In this document: in pieces, positions 1 through 9,429 of the stretch
Layout: the number at the start of each line of letters is the position of its first letter
Numbering within the stretch: position 1 is the first letter of the stretch
From: Alloscardovia omnicolens DSM 21503
GTDB taxonomy: Bacteria; Actinomycetota; Actinomycetes; Actinomycetales; Bifidobacteriaceae
Reading direction: 5' to 3'
Assembly: GCF_000420505.1 (NCBI RefSeq)
Contig: NZ_ATVB01000005.1
Location: forward strand, 45,971 to 109,970
Length of the DNA stretch: 64,000 nucleotides
Made by a program: the position numbers and the translations under genes
The notes under the pieces: model-generated
The model's input: only the letters and a program-made list of their open reading frames with translations
Databases searched by the model: none
Told to the model about the DNA's origin: nothing

Positions 1-1385
1 CCAATCTTGTTGAGGAAGTTGAAGAAAATATTAATACCGCAGGTAACCGGACGAGTGTTATCAAGCGAGTGCAGGAACTCAGTCATCTGTGCAGTCAACT
101 CAATACCGCGCTTTTGCGCAGTCTCAGCAACTTCATTACCTGTGGAATACATAATCACGCTTGGGTGGTTCTTATCTTTCTCCACCATATCGCGCAGATC
201 TTGCTGCCACCACTGATCAAAATAATCTACATAATCATGCTGAGTTTTGTGAATATACCAGTGATCAATGTATTCGTCCATCACGAGCACGCCTAGCTTA
301 TCGCAGGCATCAAGTAACGCTTTAGATATAGGGTTATGCGCTGAACGGATAGCGTTATATCCCGCCTCCTTCATAAGGCGCACACGACGCCCCTCAGCTT
401 GCGCATACGTTGCCGCACCTAAAACTCCATTATCGTGGTGAATGCACGCGCCTTGAATAATAACGCGCTTACCGTTGAGCAGGAAGCCTTCATCCCCCCA
501 TGAAATTGTGCGCACGCCAAAAGTTGTGGTGACCTGATCTTGAGAGCCGTTGTCACTGACATAATCCACGTGCATCTCATAGACATGCGGATTATCCAAG
601 CTCCACAATTGCACGCCCTCTACATCGAATTCAATGCTACCTTGCGCGATACTACTCTGCGCAGATGCATCTGTCTGAGCTTCAACTCGCAGTGAGTGCG
701 TGACTACACTATTGTTGTCTTGTGCATTGTCGCTTTGAGTGCTATCCCCCATCTGGGGGATAGATATGGTAGCAGTGCCAGCAGCCGTAGCGTCCACCTG
801 CACCCAGAGGCGCGCACGCTGACCGTCCACAGAAACTGTGCGCACTGTTACGCCATTGTGCACAATATGTTCAGCAGATTCAGCCGTCCACAACTGCACA
901 GGACGGTAAATACCTGCTCCGGAATACCAACGTGAGTTAGGTTGATCTACATTGCGAGCAATAACGCGCAGCTCGTTCAAAGACTCATTCAAAGACTCAT
1001 TCAAAGACTCGTTCAAAGGCTCCCCTGCACCAGGCCTGCGCTTAACATGCGAAGAAATATCCACATAAAAATTCGTGTATCCGTATGGTCTAAACGCGAG
1101 TTTTTCGCCATTCAACCAGACTTCTGCATTATGGTAAACACCTTCGAATTCAAGCCATTGCACGGCTGGCGCATCCTCAGATACTGCAAAATGCTTCACG
1201 TACTCATAGTCCGCACCCTCAAACCAACTACCGTTCGTTCCTGAGGACGCAAGCTGCGAGCGCTTTTCATGCAACATAGCATCGTGAGGAATGCTTACCG
1301 CAGTAAAATCTGCGTCGTCTGGGTATCCCATTTCGGCATTAAAACGGCGATATGACCAGCCCTCGTTAAAAGTTGTTGCGCGCAC
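1..1385 (-). CDS. Glycoside hydrolase family 2 protein (beta-galactosidase/glucuronidase-like), 3' end beyond window
   Basis: About 461 residues are visible; the C-terminus runs off the left edge. Order from the N-terminus: GH2 jelly-roll sugar-binding domain (WLEFEGVYHNAEVWLNG, about 70-90), Ig-like domain, then the start of the TIM barrel with the family signature around GFLLNGKRVIIQG, IRSAHNPISKALLDACDKLG and the acid/base Glu in STGNEVAE. No signal peptide is seen, so the enzyme is probably cytoplasmic and removes a beta-linked sugar from imported glycosides. The start is a GTG at 1385, chosen because GGAG lies 6 nt upstream and a stop codon precedes it in frame; the frame is open to the edge. 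Four 12-bp units at 976-1023 add repeated NESL residues between the first two domains. Neighbouring rhamnosidase and GH3 genes suggest a plant-glycoside role. Exact substrate is not assignable. Confidence 0.88.
   Translation of the reverse strand, partial: MRATTFNEGWSYRRFNAEMGYPDDADFTAVSIPHDAMLHEKRSQLASSGTNGSWFEGADYEYVKHFAVSEDAPAVQWLEFEGVYHNAEVWLNGEKLAFRPYGYTNFYVDISSHVKRRPGAGEPLNESLNESLNESLNELRVIARNVDQPNSRWYSGAGIYRPVQLWTAESAEHIVHNGVTVRTVSVDGQRARLWVQVDATAAGTATISIPQMGDSTQSDNAQDNNSVVTHSLRVEAQTDASAQSSIAQGSIEFDVEGVQLWSLDNPHVYEMHVDYVSDNGSQDQVTTTFGVRTISWGDEGFLLNGKRVIIQGACIHHDNGVLGAATYAQAEGRRVRLMKEAGYNAIRSAHNPISKALLDACDKLGVLVMDEYIDHWYIHKTQHDYVDYFDQWWQQDLRDMVEKDKNHPSVIMYSTGNEVAETAQKRGIELTAQMTEFLHSLDNTRPVTCGINIFFNFLNKI
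976..1023. repeat. 12-bp in-frame tandem repeat (4 units) inside the GH2 gene
   Basis: Four consecutive near-identical units of TTCAAAGACTCA (the last two diverge slightly). On the minus strand they encode repeated Asn-Glu-Ser-Leu. A unit of 12 bp keeps the reading frame whatever the copy number. Confidence 0.9.
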
Positions 1386-1396
1386 GGCACACTCCG

Positions 1397-1426
1397 TTCA
1401 AAGAGATTCAAAGAGATTCAAAGAGA
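1397..1426. repeat. 10-bp tandem repeat (3 units) in the GH2 leader
   Basis: Three exact copies of TTCAAAGAGA lie directly upstream of the GGAG ribosome binding site (1392-1395) of the minus-strand GH2 gene. The unit shares TTCAAAGA with the 12-bp repeat inside the gene. A change in copy number would alter leader length and folding, not the protein. Confidence 0.9.
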
Positions 1427-1438
1427 TTTACTCAGGTG

Positions 1439-1470
1439 TGGCGAGTCTGACTATTCAACCAGACTCGCCA
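1439..1470. terminator. Perfect 11-bp inverted repeat between the 4-TM gene and GH2
   Basis: TGGCGAGTCTG is followed by a 10-nt loop and its exact complement. It lies downstream of the minus-strand 4-TM gene and upstream of GH2. Read on the minus strand there is no T-run after it, so it may be a weak or Rho-aided terminator, an mRNA-stabilising hairpin or an operator. On the plus strand ATTTTT follows shortly. Confidence 0.5.
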
Positions 1471-1505
1471 TCTGATTTTTACATATGATTTCTTCTATAT
1501 GGTTT

Positions 1506-1958
1506 CTATTCCTGATTCTTGCTCACTCGCATAAACGAGCTAATAATGACCAGAACTGCGGCTGCAAACATAGCAGCAATACCATATAAGGCACTGTTCA
1601 TATCGGCAATGCTTTGAGCATTACGGTTAAAGGTCATAACCGAAGAGAACAGGTTAATGCGATCGGCAAAGAACACTGTGGCTCCCCATACGATAAGAAC
1701 TGCTTCTACAACGTATGCGAGGTCTAACAGCACGCCTAAAGCTGTGCCGTTAGATGCACGTAGCTGTCCGAGCACCAAGATAATAAGTTGCACAGCCAGC
1801 GCAATAACTCCACCCACAACGGTTACCATGTTCAGTGGCAAGTTTCCAAAAGTAACTGTGCCTTGATTAATGAAGTAGAAGACCAATGCCACTACCTCAA
1901 CGATAAAGGCAAGCACTCCCACATAAAAACCGAGAGATAAATTCTTCAGAGCCTTCAT
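1506..1958 (-). CDS. Small four-helix membrane protein, last gene of the rhamnoside operon
   Basis: 150 residues with four hydrophobic segments (about 9-30, 42-64, 77-98 and 122-142) and short polar ends. No family was recognised. The start is the ATG at 1958, with GGGAAAC upstream; the longer frame from 2018 would overlap the preceding gene. It begins one base after the GH3 stop codon (1960), so it is almost certainly translationally coupled to the membrane-anchored GH3 enzyme. Such coupling suggests a partner, chaperone or anchor for that enzyme, but this is inference. Confidence 0.75.
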   Translation of the reverse strand: MKALKNLSLGFYVGVLAFIVEVVALVFYFINQGTVTFGNLPLNMVTVVGGVIALAVQLIILVLGQLRASNGTALGVLLDLAYVVEAVLIVWGATVFFADRINLFSSVMTFNRNAQSIADMNSALYGIAAMFAAAVLVIISSFMRVSKNQE

Positions 1959-1959
1959 C

Positions 1960-4900
1960 TTAGTTTCCCTTCTGTGCATTCTGTGTGTTCTGTACATTCT
2001 GTGCGATATGAGTTTCACGTGTCCGAGTTACCGCAAACTTGCGACGGCTCAGCATGTACATCACGACTGCTGCTGCGGTCAGCACACCAGAGACGATACT
2101 GGTTGCTAACAACACATTGTCGTACCATGTGTTCACTCGCTTCAGGCGTGATGTGGTATTTAACCCGTCCATAGCGTTGGAGTTCGCAATAGCGTAGTAC
2201 TGCCAAATCATGTTGCGCTTTAATGCAGCAGACATTACAGAATCCTTTGCCACATCTTTGTCGTTCCAATATGACCAAATTTTCTTGACGGCTGCAATGG
2301 AATCATCGCCTGTAGATGTTGTCATCGTTACACCGTTAATTGCAGATTGACGCAGGTTCTTGTATTCACTATCCATAATGAAGTCCTGAGATACCAGTCC
2401 CTTGAATCCCCACTCGTTACGCAAGATATTCATCATCAAACCGGTGTGAGCATTAGTAGTGCGTACACCAATACGGTTGTAGCCAGTCATCATACCCAGG
2501 ATGTCTCCATCTTCCACGCCCTTCTGAGAAGCGCGCAACTCGCCTTCACGAGCTTTCTGCTCCGTCATAAACACAGCAATACCAATACGGTTAATTTCTG
2601 TATCGTTAAAGGCATAGTGCTTGCCAGCCAAAATAACACCGTAGGCGCGGCTTGGCTTTACTGTAGCAGTTACCATTTGTGCAGTGAGAATTGGATCTTC
2701 GGAATAGTATTCATGGTTTCGAGCATTGTATGCATTACGATGCAAATCAGTGCCCAAGCCCCACAAAATTGTGGTATTAGCCCAAATTGAGTAGTTACCT
2801 AGGAGCTTACCCCACTCAGCTGCCAACTGCTTGCTGAAGGTTTGACCAATAATCGATTCATTAGCCATAATACCCATGGAGTAATTTGCATTCTTATCGT
2901 TGGCATCAATAGCATAAGGATCTCCAGTGGACTTATCCTCATTGGCATATTGTCCCAGAGTGTAGGATGCGAAACCGTTAGGACCATCATTCTGCACAGC
3001 CTCTGGAGAGCTAATAGATACCACTGGCTTAGTTGATGTTCCGCCAAAAGCTGTACGAATCATGGCTTCAGATAAGGTCATCTGATTCATGAGCTTCTGG
3101 AAGTCCTTATCTTCTGGACTCTTCACACCCTTAAACTGAGCCAAAGTGAGATTGCCCGATGCACCCCATGTAGTGGCCTTCTCCTTGGTGTTTGCATTAA
3201 TCTGATACGTATCATTAGTCAGACCGCCCTTAAGCATGTCTTCGGTAGCAGTCAGATCCTTGTACACCTTTGGCCAGGTGCCCTTCCAGTCAGAGCGAGA
3301 CAAATAGGTGACTGTATCTGGTATCCACTTGTTCAAATCAGCATCTTCGAGCTGATTTTCTACCTTCGTACCACTCTTGGTGGTAGCGAAAGTGGTGGTG
3401 TCGAGCTTATCCAAAGTCCACGTTGCTGTTTCATTTGCATTATTATTCAGCACATTATTAACAGCAGCATGTGCATCATTTCCTACAGAGAAGCGGTAAT
3501 CTCCTGCGTCAAGAATGTATGTACCCTTTGTTCCTTTAGCGTTCTTAGCCGTTGAATCCCAGCTAGCCATATATTGTGCGTCAGCAGTAATCGTCACAGT
3601 TTGAGAAGCACCTGGAGCAAGTTCGTCGGTCTTTTCAAAATCAAGTAATTGTACTGCCGGCTTTTCTACACCGTGTTCCTTATCGTAATCAGTGTATGGA
3701 GCTGATACATACAGTTGAGCTACATCTTTACCAGCACGTGTACCAGTATTAGTCACAGTTACCTGAGCGGTTACGGTTTTCTTCTCTAAATCTACCGAAA
3801 CAGAATCAAGTTTTTGACTAAAGCTGGTATAGCTCAAACCATAACCGAATGGGTACGTAACCTCAGCATTGTAATCCCACGAATCACCAACAGTTGCACC
3901 CGCAGAAGAATTTGCATTACCCTCACCTGCTACAGCATCTGCATAACGGGTTTCGTAATACTTATAGCCCGTATAAATACCTTCTGCCTGTACCAGCTCG
4001 GAATTAATCATATGCTTAGCATCAGCATTCTTCCACTGGTAATCCCCGTAGTTTACTGCTGCTGGAGAGCTTTGATTATTACTTACCCACGTATCAGCTA
4101 AATGAGCCGATGGATTTGCTGCACCGGAAAGCAAATCAGCAATACCGTAGAAACCATAAGCTCCTGGCAAACCAATCTGCATAATGGCATCAACGCCATC
4201 ATTATCTTTTACTTCCTGCAGCTGCATAGTATTAGCGGAGTTTACGAGAACAATAACCTTACCGCCACTAGCTTTCTTTGCAGAAACTGCAGCATCAATC
4301 AGCGCACGTTCGTTATCGTTCAAACCGAGAGGATCAGTCTGATTCAGCTTATCTTTCTCGTTCACACCTGCTCCACCCGGCGTATAGTTACGGTTCTCAC
4401 CAGACGCACGAGCAACCGTCACAATCATAACGTTGTTATCGTTGAGCGAATCTTTCCACGAAGGATTAGCCTTCTCTAGAGCCTGCTGAGACGGTTCTTT
4501 ATTACTAAAGGTATCTCCAATCATCGGAGCAGTAATACGTGTCACCTGAGAAACATGACCGAAGTTATTAATCTCTGTGCTGAACTGATTCTTCATACCG
4601 GTATACAGTTTTTCCGCAGTTTCATTAATCTTAAAGCCCTTAGCTTTCAAAGCCTGCACGAAATCAACGGTATCCGCATCCGTTCCCTGATTCATAGACA
4701 GAGACGAACCCATATCGCCGCCCTGTACTGGATAGTAGCTGGAGAAGCCCAGAAGTGATACTTTCTGCGTTTCTGCTTGAGATAGAGGAAGAGCACCGTT
4801 GTTCTTCATAAGCACGGAACCCTCTTCACTCATACGTTCGCCAAGATCTTGAGCTGCCTGAACAAGCTGCTTTGTGCTCGTATAATCCGACTTATAGGTG

Positions 4901-5082
4901 TATGTTTTATCTGCATCTACCTTGGAATCCGACACCCATTCTGTGCTATGCGTGCCGAGGAACTTATTAATATCGGTTTTGAATCCATTAATTGCACTCG
5001 TAGCAGTAAGAGATAATGCAAGACCTGCAGCAAATACTGTGGTTGCACCTCTCCACACCCTCGTTGGTGTACCTTTCTTCAT
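1960..5082 (-). CDS. Membrane-anchored GH3 beta-glycosidase with permuted domain order
   Basis: 1040 residues. An N-terminal hydrophobic segment (about 10-31) looks like a signal peptide or anchor, and a C-terminal helix (about 982-1000) followed by Arg/Lys suggests membrane anchoring. The usual GH3 second domain comes first (LPGAYGFYGIADLLSG, EGIYTGYKYYETRY), then a fibronectin III-like domain (YPFGYGLSYTSF, DVAQLYVSAP, then DAGDYRFSVG). The TIM-barrel-like domain is last (about 640-960), with KHYAFNDTE near 820 and the presumed nucleophile Asp near 898 in LVSQDFI. The usual S/T-D-W motif is Q-D-F here. This swapped order is known from some GH3 beta-glucosidases. AAGGAGA sits 6 nt before the ATG. 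It lies 43 bp after the GPH transporter gene in the same operon. It probably trims beta-linked sugars from glycosides outside the cell. Confidence 0.85.
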   Translation of the reverse strand: MKKGTPTRVWRGATTVFAAGLALSLTATSAINGFKTDINKFLGTHSTEWVSDSKVDADKTYTYKSDYTSTKQLVQAAQDLGERMSEEGSVLMKNNGALPLSQAETQKVSLLGFSSYYPVQGGDMGSSLSMNQGTDADTVDFVQALKAKGFKINETAEKLYTGMKNQFSTEINNFGHVSQVTRITAPMIGDTFSNKEPSQQALEKANPSWKDSLNDNNVMIVTVARASGENRNYTPGGAGVNEKDKLNQTDPLGLNDNERALIDAAVSAKKASGGKVIVLVNSANTMQLQEVKDNDGVDAIMQIGLPGAYGFYGIADLLSGAANPSAHLADTWVSNNQSSPAAVNYGDYQWKNADAKHMINSELVQAEGIYTGYKYYETRYADAVAGEGNANSSAGATVGDSWDYNAEVTYPFGYGLSYTSFSQKLDSVSVDLEKKTVTAQVTVTNTGTRAGKDVAQLYVSAPYTDYDKEHGVEKPAVQLLDFEKTDELAPGASQTVTITADAQYMASWDSTAKNAKGTKGTYILDAGDYRFSVGNDAHAAVNNVLNNNANETATWTLDKLDTTTFATTKSGTKVENQLEDADLNKWIPDTVTYLSRSDWKGTWPKVYKDLTATEDMLKGGLTNDTYQINANTKEKATTWGASGNLTLAQFKGVKSPEDKDFQKLMNQMTLSEAMIRTAFGGTSTKPVVSISSPEAVQNDGPNGFASYTLGQYANEDKSTGDPYAIDANDKNANYSMGIMANESIIGQTFSKQLAAEWGKLLGNYSIWANTTILWGLGTDLHRNAYNARNHEYYSEDPILTAQMVTATVKPSRAYGVILAGKHYAFNDTEINRIGIAVFMTEQKAREGELRASQKGVEDGDILGMMTGYNRIGVRTTNAHTGLMMNILRNEWGFKGLVSQDFIMDSEYKNLRQSAINGVTMTTSTGDDSIAAVKKIWSYWNDKDVAKDSVMSAALKRNMIWQYYAIANSNAMDGLNTTSRLKRVNTWYDNVLLATSIVSGVLTAAAVVMYMLSRRKFAVTRTRETHIAQNVQNTQNAQKGN

Positions 5083-5125
5083 TGAATTTCTCCTTCTTGA
5101 GGAAACCTTAGACCAACCTAAGATT

Positions 5126-6790
5126 TCAAACCTTTTTCTTAGATACGCGAGCCGCGAGCTTAGCTTGATACGCTGCTTCTTCTTCCTCGAAGTTCAGCCC
5201 CTTCTTAGCGCATTTTGCACGTAAGTCGACAAGACGAGCTTGTTCAGCTTCTCGCTCAGCTTCTTCCTGTTCGAGACGTAAACGTTCTTCCGGCTCTATC
5301 CATTCGCCGCCTGCTGCCAAAACTGCAGCTTTTTGATGTTCGACGATAATGGCATGATCTTCTTCCATATGCTTTTCTACGTTAAGGAAGAGCATCAGAA
5401 TAATGATGATGGAATAGCAGATCAGTTCCGAACAGATATAGCATCCGGCAAGCACGGTCTGTACCATACCGTTTTGCGCAGTAGCCAGCGGATTATATCC
5501 TGCTGCAGACAATAAAGCGTTGATTAAACCGTTTCCTAGACCGGTCATGCCCACCATGATGGCGCCGTACACGCTCATAGTAAAGCCATCTGAGCGGAAA
5601 CCGTTTTTTGCTTCTAAATGATCGAGAACGTCGGAAAGCAAAGCCAAAGTCACATACATTGCAGGAATAGATCCCACGCCTTTGAGAACAACACCAATAA
5701 CCACAATCGGTAGACTATGCACATTAAGAAGGCTGACTGCACCGCCCAGCACAGCTAAAACCATACCGCCAGCAACAGCATTGCGCTTGCCCAATTTATG
5801 AGCAATTGGCCATGCCAGCAACATGCCGATAGCTGTTGGAATACCGCCAATTAAGCCCAGAGTAGACATGGCTGCTCCTGCTGCAGCTTCCGTGTTCACG
5901 CCATCAAACATCCAGCGCGTGTAATAGCTCATAGAACCGTTTTTCACCATGCCGGAAAGCTGGAAGAGGAGGAAATACAAAATAATAATCCACCAGTAAC
6001 CGTTGCTCATGCACACCTTGGCCTGCTTAGCCATGGAGAGCTTTTCTTCGACGATATTGAGCTTCATATTTTCTTCGGTAATGCGCTCACGAGTGAAGTA
6101 GTATTCGAGCACAATACCTACAGCGGTGAGGATGCACAGCACAATCATGGCTACGCGCCAGTTGTTGTAGCTGGCAGCTGTATCAATGCGACCGGCTCCG
6201 CCATCGACGAAGAGGTAGCTTTGCAGCACAATAGGCACAACAATGCTCGCAGCCACACCAATAGCAGCCACACCCGCAGCATTCGACATGGTTGCCAGAA
6301 CTCCACGTTGATTCGAGTTACGCGTAGACAAAGCCACCATGGAGCTGTGTGCAGTGTAGAACAGTGGATAAGCCACAGCGTAATACATGTTATAGCTCAC
6401 AGCTATCCATACCATCTGCACAGCAGGAGAGCTTCCTGTTGGAGTGAGGAATAGTAACGCAATAGCTACCACAACGAAAGGAGTGGATAAGAACATATAA
6501 GGACGAGCCTTACCCTGCTGAGTGCGCGTATTATCAATCAAGCGTCCCACAACGAGGTTTCCAGCAATCACAAAAATAACCGATACCATCGGCAGCACGG
6601 TCGAGAAAATACCGAACTTAGAGCTATCTGTCCATCCCAAAACATCGGAATAATAACGGTTTAGATACGAACCAAAAATTGCGTTCGAGATAAACGCCAT
6701 AAAAGGCCCCACGAAATAGCCTAAAAGCATTTCTGGCGCTTTAACATTCGCCGATGTAATGCGCGTTTTTAATACGGGTGAGTTAAACAT
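5126..6790 (-). CDS. GPH-family (MelB-like) glycoside:cation symporter
   Basis: 554 residues with about 12 membrane helices. The N-terminal region (LLGYFVGPFMAFISNAIFGSYLNRYYSDVLGW) and the loop VVGRLIDNTRTQQGKARPYMF are typical of the glycoside-pentoside-hexuronide:cation symporter family. A charged, Glu/Lys-rich helical tail of about 85 residues follows the last membrane segment and is probably cytoplasmic. The ATG follows the stop codon of the GH78 gene with no gap, and its GGAGG lies inside the end of that gene, so translation is coupled. Context indicates import of a rhamnose-containing oligosaccharide or glycoside for the cytoplasmic rhamnosidase. Substrate is inferred. Confidence 0.9.
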   Translation of the reverse strand: MFNSPVLKTRITSANVKAPEMLLGYFVGPFMAFISNAIFGSYLNRYYSDVLGWTDSSKFGIFSTVLPMVSVIFVIAGNLVVGRLIDNTRTQQGKARPYMFLSTPFVVVAIALLFLTPTGSSPAVQMVWIAVSYNMYYAVAYPLFYTAHSSMVALSTRNSNQRGVLATMSNAAGVAAIGVAASIVVPIVLQSYLFVDGGAGRIDTAASYNNWRVAMIVLCILTAVGIVLEYYFTRERITEENMKLNIVEEKLSMAKQAKVCMSNGYWWIIILYFLLFQLSGMVKNGSMSYYTRWMFDGVNTEAAAGAAMSTLGLIGGIPTAIGMLLAWPIAHKLGKRNAVAGGMVLAVLGGAVSLLNVHSLPIVVIGVVLKGVGSIPAMYVTLALLSDVLDHLEAKNGFRSDGFTMSVYGAIMVGMTGLGNGLINALLSAAGYNPLATAQNGMVQTVLAGCYICSELICYSIIIILMLFLNVEKHMEEDHAIIVEHQKAAVLAAGGEWIEPEERLRLEQEEAEREAEQARLVDLRAKCAKKGLNFEEEEAAYQAKLAARVSKKKV

Positions 6791-9391
6791 TTAAGCGCGA
6801 ACCTCCATGTTCGAGTTAGCGGTAAGAGTAGACGTGAAGGTGTGCGCACCATTGCTCACCTCATGCACACTGCCATCAGGAAGCACCACCTCAGCACGAG
6901 TGCTGACGGGAACGTCCACGGTTAAAACAAAAGTGCCGTTAGAATCGAGAGTCCAGGAGCTGCTGACCACACCATATGGCGTGCGCGTTCTAGCTTTCGC
7001 CCATGTTAAGCCGCCACCAACAATAGGTTGAACGCGGAAGGTCTTATATGCTGCGCTGGTTGCTTCCAAACCTGCTACGCGCGAATACAGAAATGCTCCC
7101 ACAGCACCCGATGCATAGTGATTGTAGGAAATCATAATATCCGTACCGTCGTCACCAATCGGACATTCGCCGTTTTCATCGAGACCGTCCCAACGCTCCC
7201 AAATAGTTGTTGCACCTTGCTTGACTTCATAGAGCCAGCTTGGGCAAGCATCATTAAGCAGCATGGAATAAGCTACATCAGGTCGTCCGTTATCGGCGAG
7301 AGCAAACAAAATATATGGTGTTCCTGGGAAACCTGTGCCAATCTTATAATCGTTTGACTCTACTAAGCGCGCAAAATTACTTACTGCTGCTAAGCGCTGA
7401 TTTTCAGGGAACATACCTAAATAAAGCGGCAGCACGTAGGCAGTTTGAAACTCATTAATGAGCTTGCCTTGACCGTCAGTAAAAACATTAATATAGGCTT
7501 GAGCTACACGATCTGCTAAAGCGTGATACTGTGCAGCATCTTCATCGTTACCCAGAACTTCAGCAACACGAGCTAAGGTGCGCGCTGTATTATTTAGGCT
7601 TGCAGTAGCAGTCCATGGAGAGCGTGCTTGCCACTGACTCATCTGAGGAACGTCTGGAGCAACCCAATCTCCAAAATGGAGAACGGATGGAGTGTTCCAA
7701 ATATAGCGTTTATCTCCGCGACCCCATAGACTAGCCCAGAACAAGCATGCTTTCACATACTTCTTCATAGTGGCATACATAGAGCGCAAAATCTCTTTAT
7801 CTCCACGAGATTGGTAGAGTGCCCATGGCACGAGCACGCAAGCGTCACCCCACCAATCAATAGCCATTTGCGGCATCGTTGCTGGGAAACCGTAGCCTTG
7901 CACAGGCACAGTATTAGGAATACCTCCACCGCGAGTTTGTTCTGCTTTCACATCGCGCAGCCATTTATCGAGAAAACGGCTCATATCAAAGTTAAAGCAG
8001 GCTGTTGGAGCAAAAACGGCAATATCTCCCGTCCATCCCATACGTTCATCACGCTGAGGGCAATCAGTAGGAATATCCACAAGATTGGACTTCGAGCCCC
8101 ACATAATATTGCTATGCAGCTGGTTCAACGCGTTATTGGAGCATGCAAAAGATCCAATTTCTTCCATCTCGGAATACAATGCTATGCCTTGTACATCAAA
8201 AACATCAGCATCAATACCGCTTACGCTAATATAGCGAAATCCCATGTAAGTAAAGCGCGGTGCATAGCTTTGCTCTCCTGCTGCACAGGTGTATACAATC
8301 TGAGCTTTTGCAGTGCGCAAAAAGGTCGTGTTTAACGATCCATCTGGGTTCAATATTTCCGCATGCTTGACGGTAATAACTTGACCTTCGCGTGCATCGC
8401 GCACACTGAAACGTACAATACCCGCAAAGTTCTGGCCAAAATCATAAATCAGTTCGCCGTTATCGCTGCGCTTCACGAACTGTGGCTCAAAAACCTCATG
8501 CTCGCACACACGTGCAGAATAGTCAGCGCGAATCTGTGGATGAATACGCAGTTTTTCTATACTCGCCGCACGCCATGACGCTGCATCGAGCTGAACGCGC
8601 GCATCATACACTTCGCCATCATAGAGGTCTGCCGAACGAACAGGTGAATCTATCGTCACTTGCCATGAGCTATCTGTTCCAATAATATCTGTGCTGCCAT
8701 CAGAGTAATCGATGCGCAGCTCAGCAAGCAAAGCCTGACGTTGTGCGCTCACACGGTTCTTGCGTGTAAAAACGAAAGAACCCACAGCCCATCCGCCCGT
8801 AACTGTAGCTTCTAAACGAGCTTCATTCGACTGGCGTAAATAATCCGTTACGTCATAGGTTTGATACTGCAGATTCGTTTTATACGAAGTGAAGCCAGGC
8901 GCAAAATAATATTCAGACACACGCTCACCGTTAATCGTAAAATCATACAAACCCATTGCTGTTGCATAAAGGCGAGCGCGAGCAATTGTTTTACCTGCTG
9001 TTGGACGTACAACGCGATAGAAAACCATTGGACGAGGCGATACTTTTTTCTCAGTAAAACGGTAGCTGCCATCGCTAATCCATTGCGCTTGCCATGGAGT
9101 ATCGAGGCGGCCCGTTTCGAAAGTGGTATGAGCGCTGGCTGTGCGACCGTAATTATCGCGTATCTCAACGTCTACAGGATATTGAGTAAAAGCCTGCAGT
9201 CCAGCGCCAGCGTAGGCGAGAGCAACCTGATTAGTGGTTGTTGTTTCCCAATCTGCTATGCGCACACGTGCTTCTTGCAGGCTGGTCTCTGCTAAATCAC
9301 TGGTTACGGCAAAAGATATACGGGGATGATGTTCGTCTGTAACGCATCCCGCTTCCCTGTTTTCTACGGTGAGATGTTCTACGCCTAACAC
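6791..9391 (-). CDS. GH78 alpha-L-rhamnosidase (first copy)
   Basis: 866 residues without a signal peptide, so cytoplasmic. It has the Bac_rhamnosid layout: N-terminal beta domains, a concanavalin-like domain, the (alpha/alpha)6 catalytic domain and a C-terminal beta domain. The hallmark DIPTDCPQRDERMGWTGD is near residue 445 and GATTIWERWDG near 732; these hold the acidic residues assigned to catalysis in characterised GH78 enzymes. It hydrolyses terminal alpha-L-rhamnose from glycosides such as flavonoid rutinosides (family knowledge; substrate not determined here). GTG start at 9391 with GGGAAG upstream. It is the first gene of the operon GH78, GPH symporter, GH3, 4-TM protein. A paired direct repeat at 9472-9500 upstream is a candidate LytTR site. 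Confidence 0.94.
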   Translation of the reverse strand: MLGVEHLTVENREAGCVTDEHHPRISFAVTSDLAETSLQEARVRIADWETTTTNQVALAYAGAGLQAFTQYPVDVEIRDNYGRTASAHTTFETGRLDTPWQAQWISDGSYRFTEKKVSPRPMVFYRVVRPTAGKTIARARLYATAMGLYDFTINGERVSEYYFAPGFTSYKTNLQYQTYDVTDYLRQSNEARLEATVTGGWAVGSFVFTRKNRVSAQRQALLAELRIDYSDGSTDIIGTDSSWQVTIDSPVRSADLYDGEVYDARVQLDAASWRAASIEKLRIHPQIRADYSARVCEHEVFEPQFVKRSDNGELIYDFGQNFAGIVRFSVRDAREGQVITVKHAEILNPDGSLNTTFLRTAKAQIVYTCAAGEQSYAPRFTYMGFRYISVSGIDADVFDVQGIALYSEMEEIGSFACSNNALNQLHSNIMWGSKSNLVDIPTDCPQRDERMGWTGDIAVFAPTACFNFDMSRFLDKWLRDVKAEQTRGGGIPNTVPVQGYGFPATMPQMAIDWWGDACVLVPWALYQSRGDKEILRSMYATMKKYVKACLFWASLWGRGDKRYIWNTPSVLHFGDWVAPDVPQMSQWQARSPWTATASLNNTARTLARVAEVLGNDEDAAQYHALADRVAQAYINVFTDGQGKLINEFQTAYVLPLYLGMFPENQRLAAVSNFARLVESNDYKIGTGFPGTPYILFALADNGRPDVAYSMLLNDACPSWLYEVKQGATTIWERWDGLDENGECPIGDDGTDIMISYNHYASGAVGAFLYSRVAGLEATSAAYKTFRVQPIVGGGLTWAKARTRTPYGVVSSSWTLDSNGTFVLTVDVPVSTRAEVVLPDGSVHEVSNGAHTFTSTLTANSNMEVRA

Positions 9392-9429
9392 AGCTTCCCT
9401 TTCGCCTTTGAACTCTCTGTGATATCTCT

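Noticed and set aside
976..1426. CRISPR-like array
   Set aside because: The repeats are contiguous, 10 and 12 bp long and have no unique spacers; no cas gene is in the window.
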